DNA from: Monosporascus cannonballus
Lineage: Eukaryota; Ascomycota; Sordariomycetes; Xylariales
NCBI GenBank assembly: GCA_004154925.1
Contig: QJNS01000223.1
Location: forward strand, 62,001-126,000
Length of the DNA stretch: 64,000 nucleotides
Reading direction: 5' to 3'
Notes under the pieces: model-generated
Told to the model about the DNA's origin: nothing
The model's input: the letters and a program-made list of their open reading frames with translations, nothing else
The model's database searches: none
Translations under genes and position numbers: made by a program
Part shown: positions 1-12,600 of the stretch, in pieces
Position numbering within the stretch: position 1 is the first letter of the stretch
How the letters are laid out: each line of letters opens with the position of its first letter

Positions 1-1039
1 TTATATTATCATAAAAGAATTAATATAATTATTTTAATTTTTTTGTTAACTAAATTATATTTTTATTTAATATATAATAATTTTCGCAAATATTTAACTT
101 TTTTAATATATTAGTATTACTTTATAAAAAACTCGAAAATAATAAAAATTTACTTAATAAATAAGGTAAATAATTACCGTTAATTTTAAAAATTATTTTA
201 ACTATAATATTTAAAATTATGAAAAAAAAATATAAAAATATCCGGATCGTGATTATTACGAAACCGTTTCGTTTTATATTTCGTATTATATAATTATTAT
301 TTTTTTAAATATATAATTATTTAATTTAAAAACTTAAATTAATTAAAAATTAACGTTTTTATAAAACGTTAATTTTTCTCCAAAGTAATATAAATTATAT
401 TAATTTCGAATAATATTTTTTCCGGCAGACGACAAAATTTAGGCTTTTTTATAAAAAATATAAATTTCCCGTATAATAAATTATAGTATTTATGTATAAC
501 GGAATTCTAGTTAATAAAAATTAAAAATTTCTATTAATTTTTATATATTAATAATTATTTCCATATTTATATTTTTAATATATTAATTAATCGGGTAATC
601 CGAACGGTTAAATTAATAATTCGGTTTAAATTATCGTACAAAATCTAATTACAAATAAAATTTTTAAATATTATATTAAATTTTTTATATTAATGCTAAA
701 AATTTAAAATACGCGTAAGTATATTTTATTTTAAAGGCATAACTTAATAAAATTAAAAAAATTCGAATTTATTATATTTTAAATAGGGGAATAATAACGT
801 AATAAGCTTAAGTTATAATTATTATACATATTATAATTAAATTGTTACGAATTTTTTGTTTTTTTGAAAAAACAAATATATTAAACGAAACCGTTTTTAC
901 GTAATTATAATTTCGGCCTTATTGGTTCGTTACGGGGATTTGGGATTTGATTGGTTAATATTTAGCGTTATGGAGCGGTACTTAAGTAACTTTGAAGAAA
1001 TTGGGAAAACGAGCCAGGGAGGCCTGAGCTAGCTGAGGT
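1..1039. other. AT-rich DNA, unclassified
   Basis: No gene, tRNA or recognisable domain could be read here on either strand. It may be the left part of the first copia-type ruin or an unrelated repeat. From about 900 the composition becomes normal, leading into the readable copia fragment. Confidence 0.4.
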
Positions 1040-4000
1040 AAGGGACAATAAGGGAATTAACAACTGTATTCGAGATAAGTATGATCAGGTGGTTGCTACG
1101 TTAACAAATAAGTTTGATCAGTTCGTTATCGAAAATATCAACCGAGACCACCACGGACCGGTGACGGTACTATGTGGCACTTGAGATTAGGCCATCCAGG
1201 TCCCGAAATGATCGCTTAGTTGCAGTCCCATACGAAGGGAGTCCGCCTAAAGGGTCCTACAATAGTCGAATACCAAGTATGTAATAAGGCGAAGGCTAAA
1301 AGGTTAATACGCCGCGAGCCAAAAAAGGAGCATCCCGATTAAAATAAAAAATCGCCATTAACTTTACAAACTTTAAAAAAACCCTAAAAGATATAAATAC
1401 GTTATATTTGCAACCGACAGATATTTAGGTTTTATCTAAGATATTTACTTTAAAAACTAAAAACAAAATATATTAATTAAAAGTTTTCGAAATTTTTTAA
1501 AAATCTTAAAAATTTAAAATACAGTTTTTCTATAAGTAATCGAATACGATGACGGAATCCTGAAAAATTATTAATTTCGAAATATATTTTAATCGATCTT
1601 TTAATAATAATTCTAAATTTTTAAGATTATATGCTTAAAGTTTAAAAAAAATAAAACGCTTAAAAAATATAATTAAAAAAATATTTATGGTACGAAATAT
1701 CGTCAAATTATTTTCGTTTTTAATCTTATATATTTTTAAAATCATTATATTTTTATATAACCGTATATTTACATATGCATTGTCTTAATAGAGTTTATAC
1801 GAAATTTATTATATTTATTTGATATATAAAAACAGCGTTATAATATTTAATCGAAAACTTTAATAAATTTATTTACGGATATATAGTTATATAATTTATA
1901 TTATAATAATCATTGTTATAAACAAAGTTTTAAAAATTAAATTTTAAAACATAAATTAATTATTTTATCGATTACCGATTTACAAGTATTCATAAAATCT
2001 GGAATTTATTAATGAATAAAATTATTACTATTGGAAATATATAATTCAATAAAAAAGATACCATTTTAAATAATACTAAAAACTTAAAAACCAAAATTTT
2101 ACATATAATAAAAAAGTTACAAAAATTGTTTTAATAAATAAAAATATCTAATCAAAAAAATAATTATTTAATTTATATATAAAAAAAGCAAAATGAAATA
2201 ATTTAATTACCGGCTAAATAAAAGCAACTTTAAAAGGTATTAATATAAAATACATACGGAATAAAAAAATAAACTTATTCGCAAAGGTTTAATTATTCTT
2301 ATACGACTACTATATTCGAATTATTTCTATTCTTTAAATTATTACTGTTATTAATATTTGGCCTAATAATTATTATAATTATTATGCCGATAAAAGGAAT
2401 AAAAATAATTTTAAATTTTCTTTATATTATTTAACATAAAATAACGGTAGAAACCGAAAATATTTTACTGGTAATAAATATTAATTTCTCCTATATTCCG
2501 CATTTTGAAAATACCTGCCAAAATAAATATAAGATATAAGAAATTACATTCATTATAAGATATTTAATTTTTTTTTCTAAGTAGGGACGATAACCGGCCG
2601 GTAAATTGCGGAAGTTTAAAAAAATTAATTACTCGAAATATACGTTATTTTAATCGAAAAAATAATAATATCTTAATATATAAAAAAAATATTTAAATTG
2701 CAAAACCGGATATATAAACGTAATTAACCGTTATTACTATAAAAATATAAAGAATTAAATATATACTTATTAAAAAAAGTGTTCCGTAAAATCGAAAAAA
2801 ACTTATTTATAAAGCCATAAAAAATATATTCTTAAAAGGCCGTTAATTAGTTTTCTATTAAAAGGAAATAAGTTTAAAGACATATACAAATATATATTTA
2901 TAAATTTAATAAATATAATTAATTTCAAAAATATAAAGTTTATCTTATCATATAAAGTGATTAATAACATAAAACAGTTTATAATAATATATACGCAATT
3001 ACTTTTATTAAATAATCGTTTCGAACTTGAATCGCTATTATAATTAAATTGGATTTAAAGCTTAAATAATATAACGTTAAAACGCCTTTATAAATACCAA
3101 TTTACCTTATAAAATATAAATAAAAACGCCTTTAAAATACTTATAACGTAATAAACAATTTTTAATTAAAAACATTATATAAATTAAAAAAATTACTTTG
3201 GCTATAATAAAAAACCTTTATTAAAATATTTTTTAAAAAAATAGGATTTAATTCCATTTCTTACAAACCGTATTATTTTATTTATTACAAAGTATTTATT
3301 TTTATTTTTATAAAAGAATTTAAGATTTTGTTAATTACTTAATTTAACAAATATAAAAATGATATATCGTAATAAAAAATAAAAACTGATAATAATTCCT
3401 TAATATCGAAATAATTAAAAATAAATTTAATAAGAAACTTTAATTCTTGTAATTTGATTTTGTAAATATATTAATTAATATAATATGTGAAGAAATTTAA
3501 GGAATTTCGTAAAAATATTTATAACTGGTATTAAATTATTACCAAATCCTAATTTAATGAATATAAACTTTACTAATAAATATCAGAAAAATATCGGTTT
3601 ATTTTTTTCGTAATAATTAATACGTAACCCGATATATTCTTTACAGTATCCCAATTTACTTCATTGAATTTAAACTTTAACGACATATATTATAAAGTTA
3701 CTAACCAAATTATATTATATTTAATCGGAATTAAAGCGTTAATATTATAATTTAAACATACAAGTTTATTAACTATTTAAAATAATATTTTTTTACAAAT
3801 AATATAATTAATTAAAAATATTTCCAAATTTATGTTATAAAATTATTCGAAAAAATAATAAAATAATAAATAAATAAATAAATAAAACATAATAACTATT
3901 TTTATACGAAAAAGGAAAGTATTATTTTTTATATAAATTTTAAAAAAAGAATTTTAATTTTTAATTAATTAAAAAATTAAAAACTATTTTAAATATAAAG

Positions 4001-4564
4001 TTTAATAATATGTAATATGATAATTAATAAATTATATAATTTATTAATACCGATATTATTATATTAATATCGAAAATATGGCATATAAATATATATAATT
4101 ATTAATTATAATAAACCGTAAAATTATTTAATTAAAATAAATTATATATTTCCGGATAATACATTAATTAATAATAAAATAAAAACCTTATTACGTACAC
4201 TTTTTAAATATTTTAAAAAATAATTAAAATTAATAAATATTACGGAAATTTTCGATTAATAAAAAAACGCCTTAAAAAAGTTTTAAAAAATTTATCAATT
4301 AAAGAATTGTAATTATCGGAAAAAAAACCTAATATAAATAATGATGGCTTTAGAAATTATAATAATTAATATTATAAATACTTTAAGATATTAAGGGGGT
4401 ATATTAATTAGCAAAGAGTGCTTTAGTACCCCATATACGGAAGATTCCCTTTGATCGGAACATATATGTTTCAGGATTGGATCACTTTAAAGTGCAGTGC
4501 GCATTCTAGAGCACCTGCAACTAGTCATCAATACACACATAACTGATGTCCCTTATATCTAACA
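1040..4564 (+). mobile_element. Ty1/copia-type LTR retrotransposon relic, copy 1
   Basis: The frame starting near 1,167 reads GTMWHLRLGHPGPEMIA, then a stop, then a stretch ending in VCNKAKAKR. This is the GAG-pre-integrase and zinc-binding module that opens the copia integrase. The His-His pair is intact, but the first zinc-binding Cys reads Tyr (TAC, 1,271-1,273), a G-to-A change of the RIP type. From about 1,340 the sequence turns abruptly AT-rich and no domain is intact. It ends with a purine run (AAGGGGG, 4,393-4,399) and an LTR. A second copy lies about 5.0-5.1 kb to the right in the same orientation. The left end was not found; the start given is where readable homology begins. Confidence 0.7.
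4400..4564 (+). repeat. Long terminal repeat of the copia-type element (copy 1 / shared LTR)
   Basis: A 165-base segment follows a purine tract and begins TATATTAATTAGC, where the sister LTR reads TGTATTAGCTAGC. It ends TATATCTAACA, where the sister reads TATATCTAGCA. The pair therefore fits a TG...CA LTR, with the initial TG turned to TA here by a RIP-type change. Similarity to 9,498-9,664 stops at these ends. It can serve as 3' LTR of copy 1 and 5' LTR of copy 2. Its composition is far more normal than the internal regions on both sides. Confidence 0.7.
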
Positions 4565-7500
4565 ACTTCCGTGGCCTGTTAGATCAATAGAACCCGACAT
4601 AACCTCCTATCCCAGGAGACGAATTCGCTATACGGCGCGATCCAACACCTTATTATCGTTTTTATCGTCCGGAGGAACTACCGAAAAAATTGATTTTACG
4701 GAATACTTAATAAGTACTCTTAAGATAACGACCAAAAGTAAATAAGTTTATAATTAGAATTTTCGCGGCATATATCTTTAAAAATTGAAAATACGATATT
4801 TTCTGTAAAAGCGTTAACAACTTAAAGAAATAGGTCCTTGAATTAGTATTTTTAATAATTAAGAAAATAAATTTTCTCCCTAAAAAGAACTTATAAAATG
4901 GTACGCCAAATTAGTCGAATCAAGTAAGGTATACGATAATAGGCTCTTAATTAATACTTAACGAAAATATTACGAAATATTAAAGCAAATTTCGAAATCT
5001 AGCAAAGGATTAAACGGATAATTCGTAAGATACCAAAAGATTATGGCCTTAAAATAATAATATAATATTTTAAAAACGAAAACGACGATTATATAAGTTA
5101 ACGATCTATGTATAATATTAGCTTTTATAGTTAGGATATGGATCATTTTTTCCAAATGGTAAAAAAAATCGAAATCGATAACGGTACGATTAATTTCCAA
5201 AAAGCGGCAGTTAACCTTCTGAATTATTAGGCTATGGCCTATCCCATATTTACAACACGAAATATCAAGGTAACGTTTTCGACGTCCTAAAGGGCCTTTA
5301 TAAATATTTTGATTAAGATAATTTTTGATTAAAAAAACGTTAAGCCTATTAACTTTTAATTATAAGAAAAAATCCCGGGACGTAAAGCAAAATAAGGTAA
5401 CCTTAAAGGTTTTTATATAAATCGAAACGTTCATAAATAAAAATAATAAAATTCGGATACGTAAGATATTCGTTATAAGGCTTACTTAAACGTTTATTAT
5501 ATATTTTCTTAATATTATTATGTATTTCCTAGTAAAGCCTTAATGAGATTCTGCTTTAACGATAAAGTAAGAGCATACGTTTAAGGTCGAATTACTGCCG
5601 ATCAGTTTTTTTAAAAAAAAATCGACCGTTTATCGAAAATTATATAAAAAATATTTATATAAATAAATTATTCATAAAAAAAGTAAAAGAATTTTAGCGT
5701 ACTTTTTGATTATTAATTAACGTAACGTTATAAATGCCTCATTTTATCTCTTAAAAAATTTATCTATTTTGGACTTAAGATTAACGATATATATTTTCAA
5801 TTTTATTAACAGGTTTTTGAACTATAGACTAATCGTATAAGGTTACGAAATATACGTAAATAATAATTTCGTTTTAATTAAAGGGTACGAAAAGGTCGAT
5901 ATAGTACTTCGAAGCTATAGCGGTACGAAAACGTTACGTTTATACGACGTAACATATTGCAAAAGCTTCATATATAATCTAATATCTTTTTAGCAGCTCC
6001 GAAAAAAGAGTTATTAGTAAGATAACGAAAAATTAATAATTTTATTCGAAATAAATATAATTACGTAATTCTTACGTTAATTGATAAATTTAATTAATTT
6101 ATTATTGAAAATATTATTATAACAATTACCTATATAACTTTCGTAATTTATAAACGAAACGTTAATTCGTAAGTAATAAGATTATTACGAATCGGTAACG
6201 GTACTATATTGCACCTAAAATTAAGATACCTAGGACCTAAAATAATCGTATAATTATAGTTTTATACGAAAAAGGTCCGCTTAAAAGGTCTTATAACAGT
6301 TAAATATTAAAGTATGTGACCAGCCAAAAGCTGAAAGGCAAATACGCCGTACGTTTAAGGAAGGAATTCTCGATTAAGATAAAAAATTACTATCGATTTT
6401 ATAAATTTCGAAAAACCCTTAAAAAATATAAATACGTTATGTTTACAACCGATCGATATTTAAGTTTTATTTAAGATATTTATTTTAAATATCGAAAGTA
6501 AAGTATATTGATTTTAACGTTTTAATACTTTTTAAAAGTTTGAAAAAATTAAGATAAAGTATTTTTATAAGTATTCGAATACGATAACAGACTTTTAAAA
6601 AAATTATCAGCTTAAAGATATATTCTAAGTATTTTTTAAAGTATTAAATTTGAATCTTTAGTATTATATACCTAGGTGTAAAATAAAAGTGCAAAACGTT
6701 TAAAAAATATAATTAAGAAAAAAAGTAATTACGATACGAAATGGCGTTAAGTTATTTTTATTTTTAATCGTATATATCTTTAAAGCGATATATATCTATA
6801 TAATCGTACTTCTAAATATGTATTTTTTTTAGCAAAGTCTATATAAGGTTTATTATATTTAACGTATAAAAATAGTATAACAATACTTAATAAAAAACCG
6901 TAATAAGCTTACCTACGAATATATAGCTATATGGCTTACGTTATTATAATTACCGCTATAAAGAAAAAAAATAAAAATTATAAAAACTAAATCTGAAAGC
7001 ATAAAGAAATTGTTTTATTAATCGCCGATTTACGAAAATTTACGAAATTTGAAATCTGTTAATTAATAAGGTTATTATTATTCAAAACGTATAATTTAAC
7101 GAAAAAGTTACTTTTTTAAGTAATATTAAGAATTTAAAAAATAACCTTTTATACGTAATAGAAAATGACTTATAGATATTACTTTAACAAATGAAAATAT
7201 TTGATCAGATTAATAATTACTGTTTATATATTATAAAATGAAAACGAAAACTTAAACGGAATAATTTAATTACTAGCTAAATAGGCAAAATGGTTTCAAA
7301 AAGATATTAACGTAAAAAACGTGTAAAATCGAAAAAAATAAACTTATTTATAAAGAATTAAGTATTTTTATACAACTGTTATATTCGAATTATTTCCGTT
7401 CTTTAGATTATTATCGCTATTAATGTTTATCTTAATAATTATTATAATTATTATGCTGACAGAAAAAATAAAGGTAATCTTAAGTTTCTATTATATTATT

Positions 7501-9497
7501 TAACTAAGAATAACGGTAAAAAATAAAGACATCTTATAGGTTGTAAACGTAAGCTTTCTATATATTTCGTACCGAATTAATATTATACAAAACGAACATA
7601 AAATATGAAAATCCGCATTTAATGTAAAACGTTTAACCTTTTTTATAAATACGAACGATAACCGACTAATAAGCCGAGAAAATATAAGAAAAATAATTAC
7701 TGAAAATACGCGTTATTTTAATCAGAAAAACTTTAATATTAAAACGTAAAAAAATTGTTTAAGTAGCAGAACTGGGTATGTAAACGTAATTTATCGTTAT
7801 TACCGTGAGATAATAAAAAACTAAATATATACTTATTAAAGAAACCATTTGGTAAAGCCGAAAAGGTTTTTTTATAAATTATAAGGAAATATAATTTTAG
7901 AAAGTTATTAATTAGTTTTTTACTGAAAGGAAATAAATCCTAAAGTATACATAAATATACGTTTACAAATTTAATAAGTACGGCTGGCTATAGAAATATA
8001 AGACTCGTTTTATTGTATAAGGCGATTAATAGCTAAAGGACGTTTATAGCGATATATACGCATTTATATTTGTTAAAAAGTTATTTCGAACCCTGATCGT
8101 TATTGTAATTAAGTTTAACCTAAAACTTAAATAATATAACGTTATAAATATTTTCGTTAATGAAATATTGCCTGATAAAATATATATAAAAATACTCCTA
8201 AGATATCTACAACATAAAAAAGTGTTTTTAATTAGAGAAATACGATATAAATTAAAGAAACTCATATTTGCTTTAGCAGGAAAGATGCATTAATATATTA
8301 AAGGATTTAGAATTAAGACTAAAGTTTTGCGAATTTTATTATTTAATTTATTAGGGGATATTCCTTTGTTTTTCGTAAATAATAATATTATTATATATAA
8401 TAAAAAATTTGGATTTTGTTAATTAATTAATCCAATAAATCTGGGGACAGTATGTTTGTATAAAGAATAAAAGCTTATAATAGGTTTTCGAAATAAAAAT
8501 AATTAAAAATAAAATTAATAAAAAAATCTAACTATTTTAATTCGATATTATAAATACGTTGATTAATTTAATCCTTAAAAAAATTAAAATAATTACCTAA
8601 AAACGCTTATAACAAATATCGAATTATTGCTAAATCCTGATCTGGCCTATTTAAGCTTAATTAATAAACATTAGAGAAAAATCGGTTTTATTTTATATAT
8701 TAAAATTAATATGCAACTAGATACATTTTTTACGATATTTCGATTTGCCTAATTTAATCTAAATTTTAATAACATATATTATAAAGCTATAAATCGAATT
8801 ATATTGTACTTATTTATTTCTAAAACGTTAATATTACAGTTTAAAGGTAAAAGTTCGATAAATATTTAGAAAAATACCTTATTTATAAATAAAATACTTA
8901 ATCGAAACATTTTCCAAGTTTACGCTATAAAGGTATTAGGCAAAATAATAAGATAACGAGCGAATAAATAAAATATAATAATTACTTTTATAACTGAAAT
9001 AAATTTATTTTTTCTTAGATAAATAATAATCAATTTTATTTCGTTTTTAATTAATCGAAAAATTAAGAGTTAGCTTAAATACGAAATGGTTAAATATATA
9101 ATGTAATATTTAACAAATTATACGACTAATTAACGCCAAAATCGCTCTTTTAAAACCAAAATTGCGATGCGTAAATATATATAATTATAAATTATAAAAA
9201 ATAATAAAAAAAGACTTAATCAAAATAAATTATACTCTTATAGGCAATGTGCTAATTAATAAATTAGATAAAGCTTTATTACGAAAGCCTTTTCAGTATA
9301 TCAAAAACTAATTAAAATTAATAGATATTACCAGAAGGCTAAACTAGCGAAAAAAAGCCTTAAGGGTTATTTTAAATAAAAATTTATTTAATTAGGAGGA
9401 TTTAATCGCTGAAAAAAACTGGAATTAAAAGTTGCAGTTTTAAAAAGTAATAAAATGTAACGATTAATGCCGTAAATACTTTAAGGCGTTAAGGGGG
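4565..9497 (+). mobile_element. Ty1/copia-type LTR retrotransposon relic, copy 2 internal region
   Basis: This 4.9-kb segment lies between two matching LTRs, a normal length for a copia internal region. From about 6,195 it repeats the GAG-pre-integrase segment of copy 1 in degraded form: the WHLRLGH block reads HLKLRYLGPKII, and CNKAKAKR is scrambled by stops. Matching sequence continues to the purine run AAGGGGG at 9,491-9,497. The first 110 bases after the left LTR keep normal composition. The rest is heavily RIP-mutated and has no coding capacity. Confidence 0.65.
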
Positions 9498-9664
9498 TGT
9501 ATTAGCTAGCTGAGAGATATAGAGCGCTCCTCATATACGAAAAGATTCCATACTGATCGGCTCATATATGTTCTGTAGCTAAGCTACTTAAAGTTGTGCG
9601 CGTGCGAGAGTACCTACAACTTAACTAAAGAGAACAACAAAACTAATGTCCTCTATATCTAGCA
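9498..9664 (+). repeat. Long terminal repeat of the copia-type element (copy 2, 3' LTR)
   Basis: This 167-base segment begins TGTATTAGCTAGC directly after a purine tract and ends TATATCTAGCA, the TG...CA form of a retroviral-type LTR. It aligns along its length with 4,400-4,564, including the shared core CATATATGTT. Similarity to copy 1 stops right after the terminal CA. The LTR is much less AT-rich than the internal region to its left. Confidence 0.75.
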
Positions 9665-12600
9665 GTTTTTGGATCTTAAAATATATTATCTTTTTTTATA
9701 TATCGTTTATATAGTTTATTGTTAATCTTAATCATTTTAATAATATAATAGTTTCAGGTTTTGAGTTTTGAAAATTTAATAATTTTATTTTTAAAATTAC
9801 TTTTTTAATTTTTATAAAATAAATCGATTAAATTATTACCTTTATTATTTGTTTATTCGGTTTTAGCCACAAGCTTTTTTTTGAAAATAATAGTATATCT
9901 CTAAACAAGTTCATTTTTCTGGAGTTTTAAAATTTATTATATAACTCTTTGTTTTTCGCTTGAAATTTTAAAATTAGCTTTTAATTTTTTCTTAACGTTT
10001 ATATACTTAAAGAAAAAAATTCTAATAAATTTTTCTCAATTATCCTTAACGTTTTTTAGATAATCTCTTATACTTGGTTCGAATTAGTCCAGAGCATTTT
10101 TTGTAAAAAAAGCTGTTACGGCGAAAGTCCTGTCCGCGAGCTTAATTAAATTCTGAAAACGAAAATATGTTTATACTTAGATAAGAAAATTTTGTATATT
10201 CCTTTTTCCGTCGTAAGGCTGGGGTTTCTTTACCTTATATCGTAGTATAACAATGCGTATTAAGGTAATTGGCGCCTATTTTATAAATTGTTAAATTTAT
10301 TTCTTAAATTTCTTAATTTTGGTCTAAAGCTGCGCGATAGCGAAGGGTACTTAAGTACTGGTCGATATTTTGACTTAAAGAGTTATTGTTCAGAGTTTAA
10401 CGATATTACTGAACAAAAACTTATGACGTATAACGGTTATCCGATTTAATTAATTATTAAACATAGGTCGTATAGATTTATATTAGTAAAACTATCGTAA
10501 AAAATTAAATAATAGACATAGTAATTTGTTACGTTTTATAATATTAATAATATTTTATATAACGATATCTTAATAAACGTTTATAATTAATAAGTATTAT
10601 AAATTAATATTATTTTTATTATGTAAATAATAAGTATATATATTCTTTATAATATAATTAGATTTTATTATATTTTGACATTATTATAAATCTAATATTA
10701 TTAGATTCCATTGGTTTTATATAAATTTATTTAGTTCTTAACGCTAAGAGAAATCTAAATTACGTAACTCTTTTGCATATGTTCGACCGTTTTTGCGACC
10801 GATCTTAGTTTGGATTGTAATATAAAGCCGGACTAAAGTATATAATAAAAAATAATATATTATGATAATAAAAATAGAATTTTAACAAGTAAAATATATT
10901 TCTAAGTGTAACTGCTAAGGTCTTTAACCAATTATTTAACCTAAATCGTACGAGTGTTACGACCTAGTTGTCTTTTAACGATTATAACCTTATTTTAGGA
11001 TAAGAATATAGCCTTTATAGAGTGAGGCTAGTAGCTGATCAGCCACCGATCAGTCATCGACCTATCTCCTAATATAAATCCACTATCTAGCAGTTAATGG
11101 GAAATACTAGATGGAAATAATCTAATATATTTACTTTTTAAAATATGCTTTACGATCAATCGGAAATCATTTTACCTTAACCTATTATTATTTATTATTT
11201 TATATTCTTTTTATTTTTATTATAAAGAATAACATAATAATTACCAAAAATAAAGTTCGCTAATTATAAAACGAATTTAAATTACTGGTCGGAAGAATTA
11301 TAGATCGAAACTTAATAAACGAACGATTGATTATAATATAAAAATAATCGAGAAGATGTACGATAAAGTTTTTAACGAATAACAAATTACGGTTTCCGGG
11401 AATTTAATTTTTTATATATATATAATAAAACTGTATTCCGATAATCGTTAATCGAACAGTTGGAAAATAAACGTAATATAATAATTACGTTTCGAAATTT
11501 AAAAAAAATAATTAAATCTTTTAATAATAATCAAATTTTAGAAATTATTAGTTAATAAAATACATAATATTCGAATTTATTCCAGTAATTAGCCGAATAA
11601 TAAATAATAGTGAAGTGGAACAGGGTGTTACGCCCATGTTCAGGCTCGGCTGATTAGAAAGCCCGGGTTTTGTATATATATTAAGGAATTCCTTTTCGCT
11701 ATAGATTTAACTTTAGATATCATCGACGACTATTACCACTTACCATGTTTTCTGCTACTTTAGTTATCGAGGTTTAATATTATTAATATAATCGGATTAA
11801 GATTTTTTTATTTCGATAATCTCTTTCTATATTGTAATATAGCTTGCTTATTTATATTGATCAAGATTAATTCTTCTCTTACCCTAATTTATTTAGCTGC
11901 CAAAAAATGGAAATTGGCTTTAATTAACTACCGAGGTAATTGTTGAATTTTTCGATTAATATTCGAAAAAATAAAGTTTTAATTAGAAATGCGAGTAATC
12001 ATAATTATAGTTATAAAAATACAAAAATACATATTACATTTTACGAAATTACGACGACACGAATAATCGATAACGATAAAGCGATTTCAGTATATTATTA
12101 ATTAAAGGAAATACTTAGAGATTACAAATTTACGAAATCTTTTCCTGAGCAAGCTTTTCAATTAACCGATTTCGAAAAATTATATATCTAGAACTATACA
12201 GGTTTAAGTAAATAAATTAATTACTTACGTTTTAAATCTACGACATAATTTAGAATACGACGTATTTCTTGGAAAATTCTATTTAATAAAGACGGAATTC
12301 GGATATTTGGAAACTGGATAATAAGGATAAATTAATTACAATTAATTACTAAAAACCGACTTATTAAGATTATAAAAACGAAAATACTTTATTGGTAACG
12401 TATTTATATAAATTTTGAATTAATTAAAAACTGAAATAATAATAATACAAAAAGCGATATAAAATAAAGTATTAACGAAAATGAAAAAACGAATAAGGTT
12501 ATAAAACTTGTGATTTCGATTACGAAAAAAAAATTCGAAAAGAAATTAATATTCCTTAATATAATTAGAAAAATGAGATCAACTTATTAAATAAAATATT

